From NCBI RefSeq assembly GCF_001039355.2, contig NW_019775769.1:635240-699239 (forward strand): a stretch of DNA of 64,000 nt, given 5' to 3'. The first letter of the stretch is position 1; every line of letters begins with the position of its first letter. The DNA is from Lingula anatina (Eukaryota > Brachiopoda > Lingulata > Lingulida > Lingulidae). The position numbers were made by a program, and so were the translations under genes. The notes beneath the pieces are model-generated. The model saw only the letters and a list, made by a program, of their open reading frames with translations, was not told where the DNA came from and ran no database searches. Below are positions 1 to 10,962 of the stretch, piece after piece.

Positions 1-783
1 GTACATCTTAACGCTAGGTGTGGCAGAACCATTTCTCGGAAACTTGTTCATTGCACATTTGGCTACACATGCTGATGTTTTATCATGCCAGTGGTAACAG
101 TGCATTCCCTTACTTTTTTGTTATTGTTTTACTGCACCTTGTGTCACGAATGACAGTTTGATATTTCTTGGAATGTTGTTTCTTGGAATGTGAGAGTTCA
201 TATAATTTGTAGATTGCATTATGGAAGGAATAAATTGTGCACACAACGATCTTTTATTAAAAGCAAGATGAAAACCTGACAAGTCATGCATCATAGACAA
301 ACTACGAAATTGGAAGCCTATTAGCAATTGAACTAATAAAAACAATATCAAAAAACATATATAATGTTAGTAGTTTGAAAGACGGCTAGGTACCCGTACG
401 TAACGAACTTTAGTGACAGCCGACTCAGTAGCCAACGGCTATGCCTGACTAGCGGGAAATAATAAGACTCAATTTGATAACCCAGACTCAAAATGGAAGA
501 CATACAGGGTGCCCCCCCCCCCCCCATAAAAAAACATAAAAAATCATTTTCTGTGGGGGTATCTCTATGATAATGTGTACCTCCAATGCTGAGGAGGCCA
601 TTTCAACATATTTTGAAAAGAACATAATTTAATGCAAAGCCGAGATAACTGAAACTTCTGGGAATGATCATGCACGCACTGAAGTTTATGTCCAGCAAAT
701 TTCTTCAAATTTGATTGACCTTAGTAGGATTTTAATTATTTTTTTGTTTTCAGTTTTTTTCAAAGGAGCAATATCAACAGAGG
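1..783. other. Upstream region and 5' UTR acceptor of the EXD1-like gene
   Basis: No protein-coding exon could be supported here. A run of about 15 C sits near 511-525. A long T-rich tract ending in CAG at 751-753 looks like a 3' splice acceptor, so the ATG at 784 probably lies in a second exon that starts at 754, with an upstream non-coding first exon not identified. Confidence 0.4.
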
Positions 784-1755
784 ATGACCGACGAAAAATT
801 CAAGGGAGGCGCTACAGCAGGACCATCGGGTATTTATAAACCCCCAGCAGATGGCGCCGCAGATTACACCTTGGTTGACACTCAAGAGGATCTAGAGTCT
901 GCACTTAAAACACTGAGAAGTGTGCGTAAAGAAGGCCCAAATCTAGCTGTCGATGGCGAAGGCGATAATTATTCCAGAAAAGGGAAGCTGTCTTTAATTG
1001 CCATTGCAACAAGAGACCACGCGTTCCTGTTTGATGTCCTCAAGCTTGGAGCTATTGTTTTTGATCGCGGACTTCGCGAAATTCTGGAGGACCCAACACG
1101 CGAAAAGCTGATGTTCGACTGCCGCGAAGATTCCGATATCCTTTGGCATCAGTTCCGCGTGAAACTCGACGGTGTCCAAGACATACAGCTTTTGCAAATC
1201 ATGCATAGCAAGAGAGACAACCCTGATATTTCGCCAATCAATCGAAGACGAGGCTGCGTGGCATTCTGCGAAAAGGTATTTAGTTTGATGCGTTGCCTTG
1301 AGGTTTACACCCACGATGTTACGTCCATTGAAGTAAAGAAATCTATTGGCTCAACCTTTCCACTATCAACACATCAATGGGCAATCAGACCTATCCCCAA
1401 GAACATGATCAAGTACGCATGCGTCGACGTGTGTACCTTGTTTGTCCTCTACGATAAAATGAAAATGGGCGATGAAGACATGAGACGGTTGAAGGTCGCA
1501 TCAGCGCGTTACGTCGACCTAAAGCGTTCGCTAATCGCACGCCGTTATGACATTTATGAGAGAAATGGGTACTTGCCACTGAATATTATACCTCCAAAAG
1601 AAAGTGTTGGTTTGGGGACCTCGTGGTATCTGTCCAATGGTGGCCCTGAGTGTATGGGCTGTAAAAGGCGGTTTCCGCGGGAAGCATTCATTGACACGGA
1701 TCTTAGAAAGGGAACACAAAAATGCAGAGTTTGCTTGAAGGTTGAAAGTTGCTGA
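784..1755 (+). CDS. EXD1-like 3'-5' exonuclease domain protein
   Basis: A 323-residue protein with a DEDDy-type 3'-5' exonuclease fold, the RNase D/WRN/EXD1 class that removes nucleotides from RNA or DNA ends with two metal ions. Seen in the sequence: ExoI acidic pair D57-x-E59 in AVDGEG, an ExoII-like segment FDCREDSDIL around 111-120, and ExoIII Y211-x3-D215 in YACVD. The C terminus carries two CxxC pairs (C290/C293 and C314/C317) that could bind zinc, which is not part of the minimal exonuclease domain. The coding region is one uninterrupted exon. A T-rich tract and CAG at 751-753 suggest only the 5' UTR is spliced. In animals EXD1 acts as an RNA-binding partner in the piRNA pathway, but whether this copy does so, or is catalytic, is inference. 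It could also be a retrocopy. Family assignment is firm, orthology is not. Confidence 0.85.
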   Translation: MTDEKFKGGATAGPSGIYKPPADGAADYTLVDTQEDLESALKTLRSVRKEGPNLAVDGEGDNYSRKGKLSLIAIATRDHAFLFDVLKLGAIVFDRGLREILEDPTREKLMFDCREDSDILWHQFRVKLDGVQDIQLLQIMHSKRDNPDISPINRRRGCVAFCEKVFSLMRCLEVYTHDVTSIEVKKSIGSTFPLSTHQWAIRPIPKNMIKYACVDVCTLFVLYDKMKMGDEDMRRLKVASARYVDLKRSLIARRYDIYERNGYLPLNIIPPKESVGLGTSWYLSNGGPECMGCKRRFPREAFIDTDLRKGTQKCRVCLKVESC

Positions 1756-2177
1756 TTAGATCGTAATGTAAAATGGATTGGGTGTATAAATATTTTGTAA
1801 TTTTCAGATAAAACACTGATAACACGGCAGTGTTATCAAAACCATTCTCATCTTTATGAAATTCAATTTAATCTAGAAACTCGACGTATAATTAGAAACA
1901 AAGATGAGTCAAGCCAAAAACTTTTAATTTCAAGCGACCACCAGGGCATACTGTGACGAGGAAACAGAGACCAGGAAGTAAACCAAAATTGGCGGATCCA
2001 GTTCGGAGTCATCTGTAAACGATTCAGCTTTTTGATAATGATATGTTACAATCTATTCATTTTTCGCGCTTAGGCTAAATAGGTCTTTCCAGTTAGAAGT
2101 CTGGTCGTATTGCAACCTGCATACCCTTGAAGCGTAATAATGTTGGGGGCGAGGCAAATACAGATATATTCCTAGTG

Positions 2178-2344
2178 CAGGGGCGGATCCAGAGAAATTT
2201 CCTGACAGTCTTCCAAATTATCTTTGTTGATTCATCCTCCATTTGTTGATTCATCCGACAGAAAAAATTAGACACCCGTCAATGTAAACTTGAAAATCTG
2301 ACCGTCTTCCAGAAGACCCAGAAGACAGCCTAAATCCGCCCCTG
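2178..2344. mobile_element. hAT-like MITE, copy 1, 5-bp target duplication
   Basis: A 167-bp non-autonomous element. It starts CAGGGGCGGATCCAG and ends with the near-perfect inverse CTAAATCCGCCCCTG. It is flanked by the direct repeat TAGTG at 2173-2177 and 2345-2349. An inverted second copy lies at 54702-54872 with its own 5-bp duplication. CAGGGGCGGAT-type ends are common among hAT-derived MITEs, and 5-bp duplications occur in one hAT subgroup. It has no coding capacity. Confidence 0.8.
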
Positions 2345-2512
2345 TAGTGATAGATTTTATAATGTTGATAATGTACTCGAAGAAAACGTTTATGTATTCT
2401 AGTTAAAATATAGGCCTACTCTTCAATAAATTAATAATATTTAGCCAGTGTCCAAGTATAATCAATAGTTTACTTATGAAAGTGAAATATGATTCACTGA
2501 CTCGTTGTGCGT

Positions 2513-2705
2513 GCCTATTCTGTATAAAAAGGGTGCTCAAAAACGTTAGATAAAGACCCTGGGGGAGTCCACAAAGACGACCGTTCTTGCCGTTGAGCCA
2601 CTGCCTGTAGTTCGTGTGTGAAGAATAAAGAGCAGTGTATTAAGACGCTCCATTTGTTTTTTTTTTTTTTCTATTACGCGGCACTTTTAGTGTAATCACA
2701 CCGGT
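2513..2705 (+). other. LTR-like or promoter-like segment with TATA and AATAAA
   Basis: TATAAAA at about 2522, AATAAA near 2624, a T-run near 2660, and a nearby stretch ending in TGTAATCACA give the order expected for the U3-R-U5 end of a solo LTR. No matching second LTR, primer site or reverse transcriptase was seen, so this is weak. It may equally be chance AT-rich sequence. Nothing else was recognised between 1756 and 3865 apart from the MITE at 2178. Confidence 0.2.
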
Positions 2706-3865
2706 TACACATTTGAAGTATATAAGTTAATTTTTAAAAATTGGCCAATTTTCGTAAGAGTATTTTGATGTTTCCTCGTTTCTTCAACAAGTTGTAAATT
2801 TCGTTACAATACAGTTATAAATATTCACATAAGTTGGTTAACTGTGTTAAAATTTGAAACAAGGAACCTGAGTCTTTGGTTATTTAAACATTGTTAAACC
2901 AGTGTTCTGAACCGTTTTAATTTAAATCAAAATTTCAATGAAAAGCCTCTTTTGACTGCTCCGTGCTCCTCCTGGTACTGGTATCTGAGGCTCGTCAGTG
3001 TTATAATGATACATATAGAGATACATAGATATACTAGCAATCTTCCTTCTCTGTATTATTCTTATTGTTATTACTATTATTATTAAAGCATTTGTTTTGG
3101 TTGTTTAGCATTTGTTCTTTAATTGTAAATTTTGAATTTTGTGTAATTTCATCATATTCTTATATATTTTAGTCTCCACTATGTCAAGTACATGTACCTG
3201 TATCATGTTCACGTGTAACAAGCATGAACAGACTTACCAATGCAAACCAGTTTTACTCATTATCGTTTTGGTCCTGAACAAACATTTGACGTATATAGTT
3301 CATAAGGTCTGGTAGAAAAATCTGATTAGAAATGAACATGCTATTCCATATTTGCGAGTGTAAAATATTTGGAGTGTTATAAATCCAAAATGTTCCAGAG
3401 TAATTTCGTTTGGGTCCACTAACTTCATATTCCTTGCCAATGTGCCATGATTCCTATTAATGTGTTGGGAAGCCAATAGGAGCAGTCAAATTGACACCTA
3501 CTTTCCTGTGACCTCGACCGTGACTGTCACAGGAAGGGTAGAAGAGCGCGAGTGAGTACTTTTTTTATAAAAGCAACCAAGCCCAGTCCCTACAAAAATG
3601 TCAAGATTAAATTAGCCTTATTACCGTCAATATAGGCCTTCTTATGGGTAAGAAGGTATAACATGTTCTGAGAGGACAAAGAGTTATGTTTTTTACTGAC
3701 GACTTACAGAAATTTGCCACATCTACTGAGGTTAGCGGTTTTCAATAGGCTTATCTATTAATTTATACTTCGTTTAGCAAAATCTATAAACAGAAATTAC
3801 ATTCGCGAAAATGGAAATGGTTTAAAACTATCTTGAGGGACACCTTATAGACTAAATTTGTATCT

Positions 3866-4738
3866 TTAAATATAAAGTTCACCAACAGCGTTGGTCGGCT
3901 CGTCAACTGTTAATTCTTGCAGAACCGTGTCTCCGAGTTTCAGCGTTTCTTTCATTCCGAGCCCCGAGGAAGCTCTCTCTCTGTGGACGAGTGGTATACT
4001 TCCCTCTAAATCTTTGCACGGAACATCGACCATATATTCGGAGGTCATTCGGAGCGTTTTGTGATCCACAAATTGTCTACGGCATGAGATGCTTTTAAAG
4101 ACGATTTTGAGGACTGCCAGTGAGTCGTATGGCGCATTCAGTTCCAAATGACCAAGTGGTCGACGATGAACTGGAAACGTTACCTTTTTTGGAACGTAGA
4201 GGACATCATCAGATGGCTTAATCCGAATATGTGTTTCATTTTCCTCATAAAGAAGGATATCGAGGTAGGGCCACTTCCATTGTTTTGTTGAATAGGAAGA
4301 CCTCCCGGAGAAGAACCTGATAATAGGAATTTCAGATCTGTTGAAATGAAATCGATACTCCGGATGAAGAGCTGGCAACAATTCTAATAGTCTTGCCTCA
4401 TCCTTGGCACTAAACAAGACATCGGCGTCGTCGTCCCAAGGAATGATATCATGGTGTCGGTATGATCCAAGTAGCGTTCCATCAAACATTATATATGTCA
4501 GATTATTATGTTTGCTCACTTGGTCAATAGTGGCCAAAAGTGCCATGAGAATCTCTTTTTCTTCGTTTGTTGTGTGTTGCTTAAAGTATTTTAACAGCTG
4601 AGTGTGATCATTTGAATTTTCCCTTCCGATGCATCGGTGTTGGCTTTCCCATTGCATCTTGACGGTCATTACCACAAACAGGCATGTCGCTATCAGCAGG
4701 AAGGACATTATTAGTTGGTAGTAAGTTGGGCGAGGCAT
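3866..4738 (-). CDS. LicD-family nucleotidyltransferase-fold type II membrane protein
   Basis: A 290-residue protein. One transmembrane segment near residues 8-26 follows a short N-terminal tail, typical of a type II Golgi protein. It is followed by a LicD/fukutin-type domain. The key motifs are FDGTLLGSYRHHDIIPWDDD (residues 85-104) with the metal-binding acidic cluster WDDDAD at 101-106. The family transfers phospho-sugar-alcohol or phosphocholine-like groups onto glycans, and fukutin and FKRP, which add ribitol phosphate, are the animal examples. The substrate here is unknown. The start was set at 4738 because a polypyrimidine tract and CAG acceptor (exon edge about 4746) lies just upstream, so longer open frames would read through an intron. 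The coding part is a single exon. Invertebrates often carry many divergent LicD paralogues, and this looks like one rather than an orthologue of fukutin. Confidence 0.85.
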   Translation of the reverse strand: MPRPTYYQLIMSFLLIATCLFVVMTVKMQWESQHRCIGRENSNDHTQLLKYFKQHTTNEEKEILMALLATIDQVSKHNNLTYIMFDGTLLGSYRHHDIIPWDDDADVLFSAKDEARLLELLPALHPEYRFHFNRSEIPIIRFFSGRSSYSTKQWKWPYLDILLYEENETHIRIKPSDDVLYVPKKVTFPVHRRPLGHLELNAPYDSLAVLKIVFKSISCRRQFVDHKTLRMTSEYMVDVPCKDLEGSIPLVHRERASSGLGMKETLKLGDTVLQELTVDEPTNAVGELYI

Positions 4739-4876
4739 TATCGTCACTGAAAAAAAAAGACGAACATGAACATAGTGAAGTTGATTCACAGTGCCAAAAG
4801 CAGTATTGATGTCCATGCGTTTTGGAAATTGGGATGTAAAACAACGTTGCCACACCACGCTCTTTATAAAATACAC

Positions 4877-6275
4877 GGGCGACTTTCATTCGTGCCAGTA
4901 AAAATAAGTAAAGAACTTGGAAATAGGTCCACGGATTATACTTTTCTCGACAGTTTTGAACAGAATATATTTTGGTGATTAGGGAAAATGTAGAAGTTTC
5001 CAGGAAAATCATTTTTTTAGCTTTAAAAAAAGATTAACTTGAGTTTAATGCATTTAAGAAGCATTTGTCAATCTCTGCTATCAGGGAAATATCAGACTGT
5101 TTCAAGGAGCGCATTTAGAACAAGTTGATCCGGGAACTAAATGTGGCCGACTCACTTAAAAGCGATGCCGCTAATCCCCTGATGGTCTCGTTGCCTCCAT
5201 ACGCGCCGTCACAGGTAGTCCGTGGACCATCAGTTCTGAATACGCTCAAAATCTCTTTGACAATTTCTTATCTTCTGTTTTTGATTGATGCATTATCATC
5301 AAATCTAACTGTGTACATTTAGGCCTATAGTCACATAAAAATAGTTACACCAAAAACATTGTTTCACTGTACAAGATCATGAATTTCAACGCTTACCGAT
5401 CGGTTGAGAGGCAGTCACCTAAGGTCAATAATTTCAATGAGTTGACCTCTTTGTTAACTGAATCTTGGATCTTCAATCCCACTGCATGAACTACTGGTAC
5501 AGATATATACTAGTAGATGCGCCAACAATAATTTCTCAATTTACTTTAATTATTTTCAGTTATCTTAAAATTCGTGAACTTGTAACAAAGCAGTTATAGA
5601 ATTAGTGTTTCGGTTATCTCTAGGCCAGGTTCAACCCGAGGTTGGGATAATTGACCTACGGGAAAAAAGGTGCCCTCAACCAAAGTTATAAATTGTATAG
5701 TATCTGCTTGGACATTCTCTTCTTGACGATCAAGAAATCTCCACTGACCTTATGATTATGTATCTGGCAGATACATCAGAACCTTTGACTCACATTTATT
5801 CTTCTTTTGGTTTTTGGCCCAATGGGTGCATGTCCTTTGATGCATGGGATGGGACCACCACGGTTTGCTTATGTCTTCAGTGGGATTCCACGCTGGCGAT
5901 GGAGGTCAAATAGACCAGTGCCCTCAATACATGTTACCCGGGCAATGCTTGTTTAATACTGGTACAAGTATGTGTCACTATGTACTCAGTATGTAGGGGC
6001 CTAATGAAAAGCAGCATGCTGTTCTGTGTTAATGGTTCGTTATCTAGGGTCAGTTTACACAAGGAGTTATAACAGAAGGAGATTACACGCAAGCCTTTCT
6101 ATTGTCCGATGTCTGTTACGGTGGGCGGAGCTAGCTACGGGGGGCCTCCGGTCTCAAGGTTTCGTCTGCGTCGCTCTCCTCAGCTTGGAGATAAATTTCA
6201 TATGCGTTATTTCGCGTTAGAATTCGAGATCAGTAATGTCAAAGCGCCGCTGTATGCTGACGATTTTTTTCACAG
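4877..6275. other. Intergenic, no supported feature
   Basis: Only short open frames without domain signal or splice context were seen. A stretch near 5810-5990 has more even base composition than its surroundings and may be an old repeat, but no structure could be assigned. Confidence 0.3.
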
Positions 6276-6406
6276 GTAATTATTTGGACGATGTGCTGGA
6301 AGGGAACGATATCATAGAAAGCGATTATAAGGTGGTGACTGAGGATGGTCGCCATGAGCTTTTTTTAGTCGGTGATAGATGGCTTTTTTATGGCACAACC
6401 CGGTGA
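6276..6406 (+). CDS. Possible orphan exon, immunoglobulin I-set-like fragment
   Basis: A good T-rich acceptor ending CACAG at 6271-6275 opens a frame reading NYLDDVLEGNDIIESDYKVV, then TEDGRHELFLVGDRW, to a stop at 6404-6406. The DYKVVTEDGRHEL part resembles the later strands of an I-set immunoglobulin domain such as those in titin-family proteins, but there is no paired tryptophan or closing cysteine. No neighbouring exons on the same strand complete the domain apart from a possible one at 7568-7657. This may be a real exon of an unrecognised gene or a remnant. Confidence 0.25.
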
Positions 6407-6643
6407 AAAATCACCAAGGAGAAGTCAAAAGAAAACGTCCCAACTGTGGTTTGTGAAAATGACATTCAANCATGTGCATCAACCACTGAGTAGAAAATGG
6501 TTTATCTACCAGTATAATGTAGCGTAGTTAATTGATTTATTTTAGAAAAAATGTCATGAAGAGCATTTAACCGTTCGTCTATTTAGTGGTGTAGTACACG
6601 TAGAACGGTGTCGCGCGGGCCTTCTCGTGTCTGACACACACCC

Positions 6644-6859
6644 AATTTCCATAGATTTTTAGATCGATCTATCCCTGTGGGGAGTCTCACTAGATTACTG
6701 TCAGCTTGGCCGGCTTAAGCGTCTGTCCCGCCTACTAAAAGCTGTAAGGAGGTAATTAACTATGGTGCCCGCTCGGCTGACTGCAATTTAGCGTGAACCC
6801 CCAGGGAGTTAGGTCGATCTAAAACTTAATCTTTAGATCGATCTAAATCTCTTGGAAAG
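6644..6859. mobile_element. MITE family A, copy 1 (GATCGATC inverted ends)
   Basis: About 216 bp. The ends are inverted: TTAGATCGATCTATCCC near the left edge and GATCGATCTAAATCTCTTGG near the right. The interior contains the conserved words GGCTTAAGCGTCTGTCCCG and GCGTGAACCCCCAGGGAG, shared with copies at 42690 and 45769. It has no open reading frame. The short direct repeat CACCCA at both edges may be part of a target duplication but is not clean. Confidence 0.8.
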
Positions 6860-7567
6860 CACCCACATACTAGTAAAACAGTGGCAAGTCAAAGGCCTTG
6901 AAATGGGCTTTCGACTTTCAAAGAAATAAAATATTTCTGAAATTGCATCAATCTCCACTTCATTACCCAGTTTAAAAACCGTTGCTAAAATCACAATCTC
7001 TATACCTGCTTCTGAGTTCTAAATTTCTCATTTATACGATGGCGAGTGACATTCACCTGTTGTCTTATCCAGGCAGTTCAAGGGCTGCATAAGGTTCCCT
7101 TCCAGTGTAAAGGGGGCTTTAGTTACGGTAACCGTGTATTGATACTGACAGCATTTTTGCAGGTCTATAATAAGCAATTTCAAATAATTTGACCTTTTTA
7201 CCCCCTTAGTAAACCTTGATTGAGTATTGGCATAAAACCTAGAACAAATCTTGATTAAAAGGCCTACTTTTCTGGCCAATAGAACCCCTCGGTGCATTAA
7301 AATGATCTTAAATTCAAAATAAGGGATTTGCGTTTTTTGTGACCAGGTATTCATATGTTAGCAAAATAGAGTTGATTTCTTCTTTCTCTTCTATGTGACA
7401 CCGTATGAAATAACACTTTTGGTATACATGTTCATTGTAAGGTAACAAGATTCTTGATAACAATTTATTTTAAACAAACAAATTTATCATGAAAGTGACT
7501 TTTGGAGGCACAAAAGCTTTGAAACAAATACAAAATCCTTATTACATTTAAATATTCATTCCGACAG

Positions 7568-7657
7568 GGAAGTTACACGCGAGAAGTACCGGAGAATTAT
7601 GATAATGAAACGCTGAAAGAAGCCGAAATTGTTAAAACAAACGCTGAAGTTGTAAAA
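7568..7657 (+). CDS. Possible orphan exon, acidic 30 codons
   Basis: Bounded by a CGACAG acceptor and a GTAAGA donor, exactly 30 codons in one open phase, reading GSYTREVPENYDNETLKEAE, then IVKTNAEVVK. The good splice borders and lack of stops are the only support. The peptide was not recognised. It may belong with the possible exon at 6276-6406. Confidence 0.25.
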
Positions 7658-7898
7658 GTAAGAGCCCGATCAAAATTGGATAAAGAAGAAAGTTGCCTAC
7701 TACAGTACTAGTAATGTCGGGCAATAATAAAGGAGATAACAGATTTTAGGCATTATATGGGTCTATACACAGTTTTCATCTGCAATTAACATTAATAAGT
7801 AGGCATATATATTTGCAAATGTAAAAACATTTAAAAATATAATAAATTTGAAAAATGAAGGCACAATTTAACGTTTTTAGAGTTTTTAACATGAGTTC

Positions 7899-8094
7899 CT
7901 AATTAATCCAGCGGGCAAGCACGACAGCTAGTCCAGTGAGCCAAAGAAAATGGCTGCTGAAAGCAGGTTCAGGGGCTGCGTTGCAAAGGTCTTTATTACA
8001 GACGCACCACTCACTTCCGCCCTCTTCTACGTCACATCCGGGTTCTGGGGCGATGTCTCCGATCACAAGGACGCAGCCTCGAGAAACGTAACCT

Positions 8095-8143
<49 letters not shown>

Positions 8144-9845
8144 AATTAAGACTTCACAACTATAATGCTGAAAGGGGTTATTATGCTAAAATAGATTCTA
8201 TTCACGTGACCCAATTTACTACTCACACCTGTACCGAGTTCAAAACTGTAATTGAAAAATGACATCATTCAGTACATGTATTTTAAGAAATTTTATAATG
8301 AAAAATGTTGCGTTTATCAACGCTGTAATGGATTCGACAGCCATCTTTTAGTAGCCTCGAGCTCAAATCTTGCATATAACTTCATTCATGAGGCTTACAT
8401 CAGCGAAAAATTTAATTTGAAGTTACTCAGTAGCTTTAAATCAGATCTATGTCTGAAAAGTGAAATGATTTAAACCAATTTTAGAGAAAAATGTTATTTC
8501 TTTGACATTTGGTGGCCATTTTGGATTCGTCAAAAGGTACCAAAATGATTTCAAACAATAATAGGGTTTCCATTAACATATTTCTAGTGTATGGTTGGGC
8601 TAAAATAAATGTGCCGGTGTCAGCTAAGGGCCTTTCATATCCACGGGTGTATATTTCTATCGTAATTGGCGGCCATTTGAATATGTTTAGTTCCCTGAGG
8701 TTGCCAAAGTGACAATTAAACTAAATTTGCTTTAGGGTCCCCTGGGATCCCGAATTAAGAAAAAAGGCTGTATGGGAAAAAATAAATACAGAAGATTCCA
8801 CCCGGATTTAGTGATATTAAGGACATTAAAATACATTTTCACATACACTTCAGCAAAGTAAAACACTGCGAAAATGACCCAAACACAAAGACATGTTAAC
8901 ATTATTAACACAAGTTTAAACTTAAAAGACGGAAATCTTTAACGCATTAAAGAACCTATTACAGGCAAATGAAAAGCCTACTTGGCGGAAAACACTCAAA
9001 ATGGCCAAGCTTTGATTTTGGTTTTTCGAAAAAAAAAATCCCAACTTTCATAGTCAGTTTTCATTCAGATCTTTTCGGCGGGCTTCGCTCGTCCCCGTTG
9101 CCGAGGGTACGAAATCCGCCGGAGATACCCTAATTTTTTCCGATAAATCACTGATATGTGTGCCATGCTCCTACCTTGGTTATCGGTCACCTTCTGGCAG
9201 CCTGCCTCACACGCCACTTGCTTTGTCGCAGTACTCCCAGTGAAAGGATCCCCGCAGTTGCTGTTGAGCTTGGAGATGCATTCAAAACATTTAGTGGCGC
9301 TGGAGCCTGCGAAGATTGACAACTTTACTAAAAATTGAACCCTTCAAGATTGCTGATCACCGACCAGGAAAAAGACAGTAAAATAAAAAAATGATTTAGG
9401 AGACACATAATCAACTGCTGAAATTGCTATGACGTCCTTCCTTCCTGGGTACCTGTCTATCCTGAAGATTTCATCACAATTGTTATTTTGTTTTTGGGGC
9501 CGGGGGGGAGGGGGGGGGGGAAGGTGGGTGGGTGGTTTGGGTGGAGATTGAGACCACTGCGGGAACCAGGACTTTACTGTGGATGGGGGCAGAGGGAGAA
9601 ACAGCATCAGTGTATAGAAGGTGCCTCCCACGTGAGCTACACTCATAAACACGAGGCCCGTTATACGAAGTGTTATTTTCCCCGTGTTTTATAAGTGATT
9701 TTAGATTTGAAACTTTCCTTTAAACAAGGGTGATTTAAGCTAATTATCTAACTGGTAAAAATAAACATACATTCCCTTTTACAAATTCCCATAATCCCCC
9801 TTCTTTCTATCTAGATTCTAAGACAAACAAAGACGCTATGTTCGA

Positions 9846-9910
<65 letters not shown>

Positions 9911-10962
9911 CTCTAATTCACTCCTAGAGCAGTAATCAGGTTTGTGAACATATGGAACGCAGTCTGACCTTTAGTTCTATTGTGAGGCATGAACAGCTGC
10001 ATATTAGATTAATAATGTGAGCGAACGGTTAGAGATACTGTGGTTTTAGTCTGTTTGGACATATATAACCGAAAGTAATCTACAACTAGAAAATAATTGA
10101 GAGTAGAGCGCAGACCTCGACCAAGACAGGTCAATTATCATTATTAATTACACAATTTATTAATTAAGCAATAGGTCATTAACAAAATCAATTACTCCCT
10201 AGCTACCCAAGGGGGTGTGCCAGACATATAACCTGATTACACTGAGAGCACTTTAGGGAGAATTCGAAACCTAGCAGAGTTAGGTCGATCCAGCTAGTAC
10301 GATGGGTTTATGGAGACGCAGTCTAAGACATGACCTTTAGAGCATTTATAGAATTAAAGGTTCTTTTTCTACCATCAGTACACAAAAGACAACGAAAGAC
10401 TTCTTTTCACAATTTTCAATTTAGTTGTTTTATATTTACTTTAGTATAGTGTGGTCTGATCATTGGACCAAGATATTACTTGAATCCTTGATCTTTACTT
10501 TTTACCATTTTTTTCGTCTTCTTATTATTTGATTATTATTCGATTATCCTAACCATTCGTTCTTCCTAAAAATACGAGAACTAAAAAAGAGAACACAGAG
10601 TTAAATGTACTTGGTCCGCATTTATTCGTAATATATGCGAAACCATTACCTGGTTTAGTCGGACTAAATAAGATGACAGGTACTACCCACGGCCAGTTAG
10701 GTAATGCCAACATTTCTGAGGCTTGACAAGAAAAGTTTGTGTTGTATTTGTTAAAGGAACAGAGAGGAAGAATCATGTAAGAAAGCGGTTAGTGTGAACA
10801 AGAAGGAACTTGGAAAGTCACGTTGGAAAAAAGCTGCATTTTTAATGCCTCTGCTAAGAACAAATTAAACCATTGATAATAATACCCACATAAACACACA
10901 CGTTCTTTCTTACCTTGAAACAGAGCCAAAATGGCGACACCTAAAATCACAAAGTGATGCAT
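7899..10962 (-). CDS. Ly6/uPAR (quiver-like) GPI-anchored protein, three exons
   Basis: Three exons join in phase: 10914-10962, 9175-9306 and 7899-8092, giving 124 residues. Exon 1 encodes a signal peptide (MHHFVILGVAILALFQ). The mature part has ten cysteines in the three-finger pattern: KCFEC, NCGDPF, ACEAGC, RGC, PGC and the closing WCVCNKDLCN. The CFEC plus CGDPF opening is the type seen in quiver/sleepless-like proteins. The tail HFLWLTGLAVVLARWIN is hydrophobic and ends at the stop, as expected for a GPI-attachment signal. Known relatives are small cell-surface modulators of channels and receptors, and the partner here is unknown. Donors are GTAAGA and GTAGGA. The last acceptor is unusual because an (ATT)n microsatellite replaces the polypyrimidine tract. 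A decayed copy of exon 2 lies at about 12140-12223. Confidence 0.85.
8097..8142. repeat. (TAA)n microsatellite abutting a splice acceptor
   Basis: Roughly fifteen TAA units. On the minus strand it reads (ATT)n and ends only a few bases before the acceptor AAAG used by the last exon of the Ly6-like gene. Confidence 0.9.
9847..9908. repeat. (TA)n microsatellite
   Basis: About 31 uninterrupted TA units within intron 1 of the Ly6-like gene. Confidence 0.95.
10272..10312. repeat. Fragment related to a MITE end at 45651-45700
   Basis: Read in reverse complement, this matches 45655-45690 over about 30 bases, including GTACTAGCTGGATCGA. It contains the GAGTTAGGTCGATC word also found in MITE family A, so it is probably an end fragment or deletion derivative of that family. 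Confidence 0.5.

Noticed and set aside
994-1314. Antisense open frame over the exonuclease gene
   Set aside because: It is a shadow of the real coding frame, with no motif or splice context.
2513-2705. Complete LTR retrotransposon
   Set aside because: Only a TATA/AATAAA arrangement is visible; no second LTR, primer site or polymerase frame.
4608-5012. Overlapping minus-strand frame upstream of the LicD-like protein
   Set aside because: It is out of phase with the LicD domain and runs through the polypyrimidine tract of the intron acceptor.
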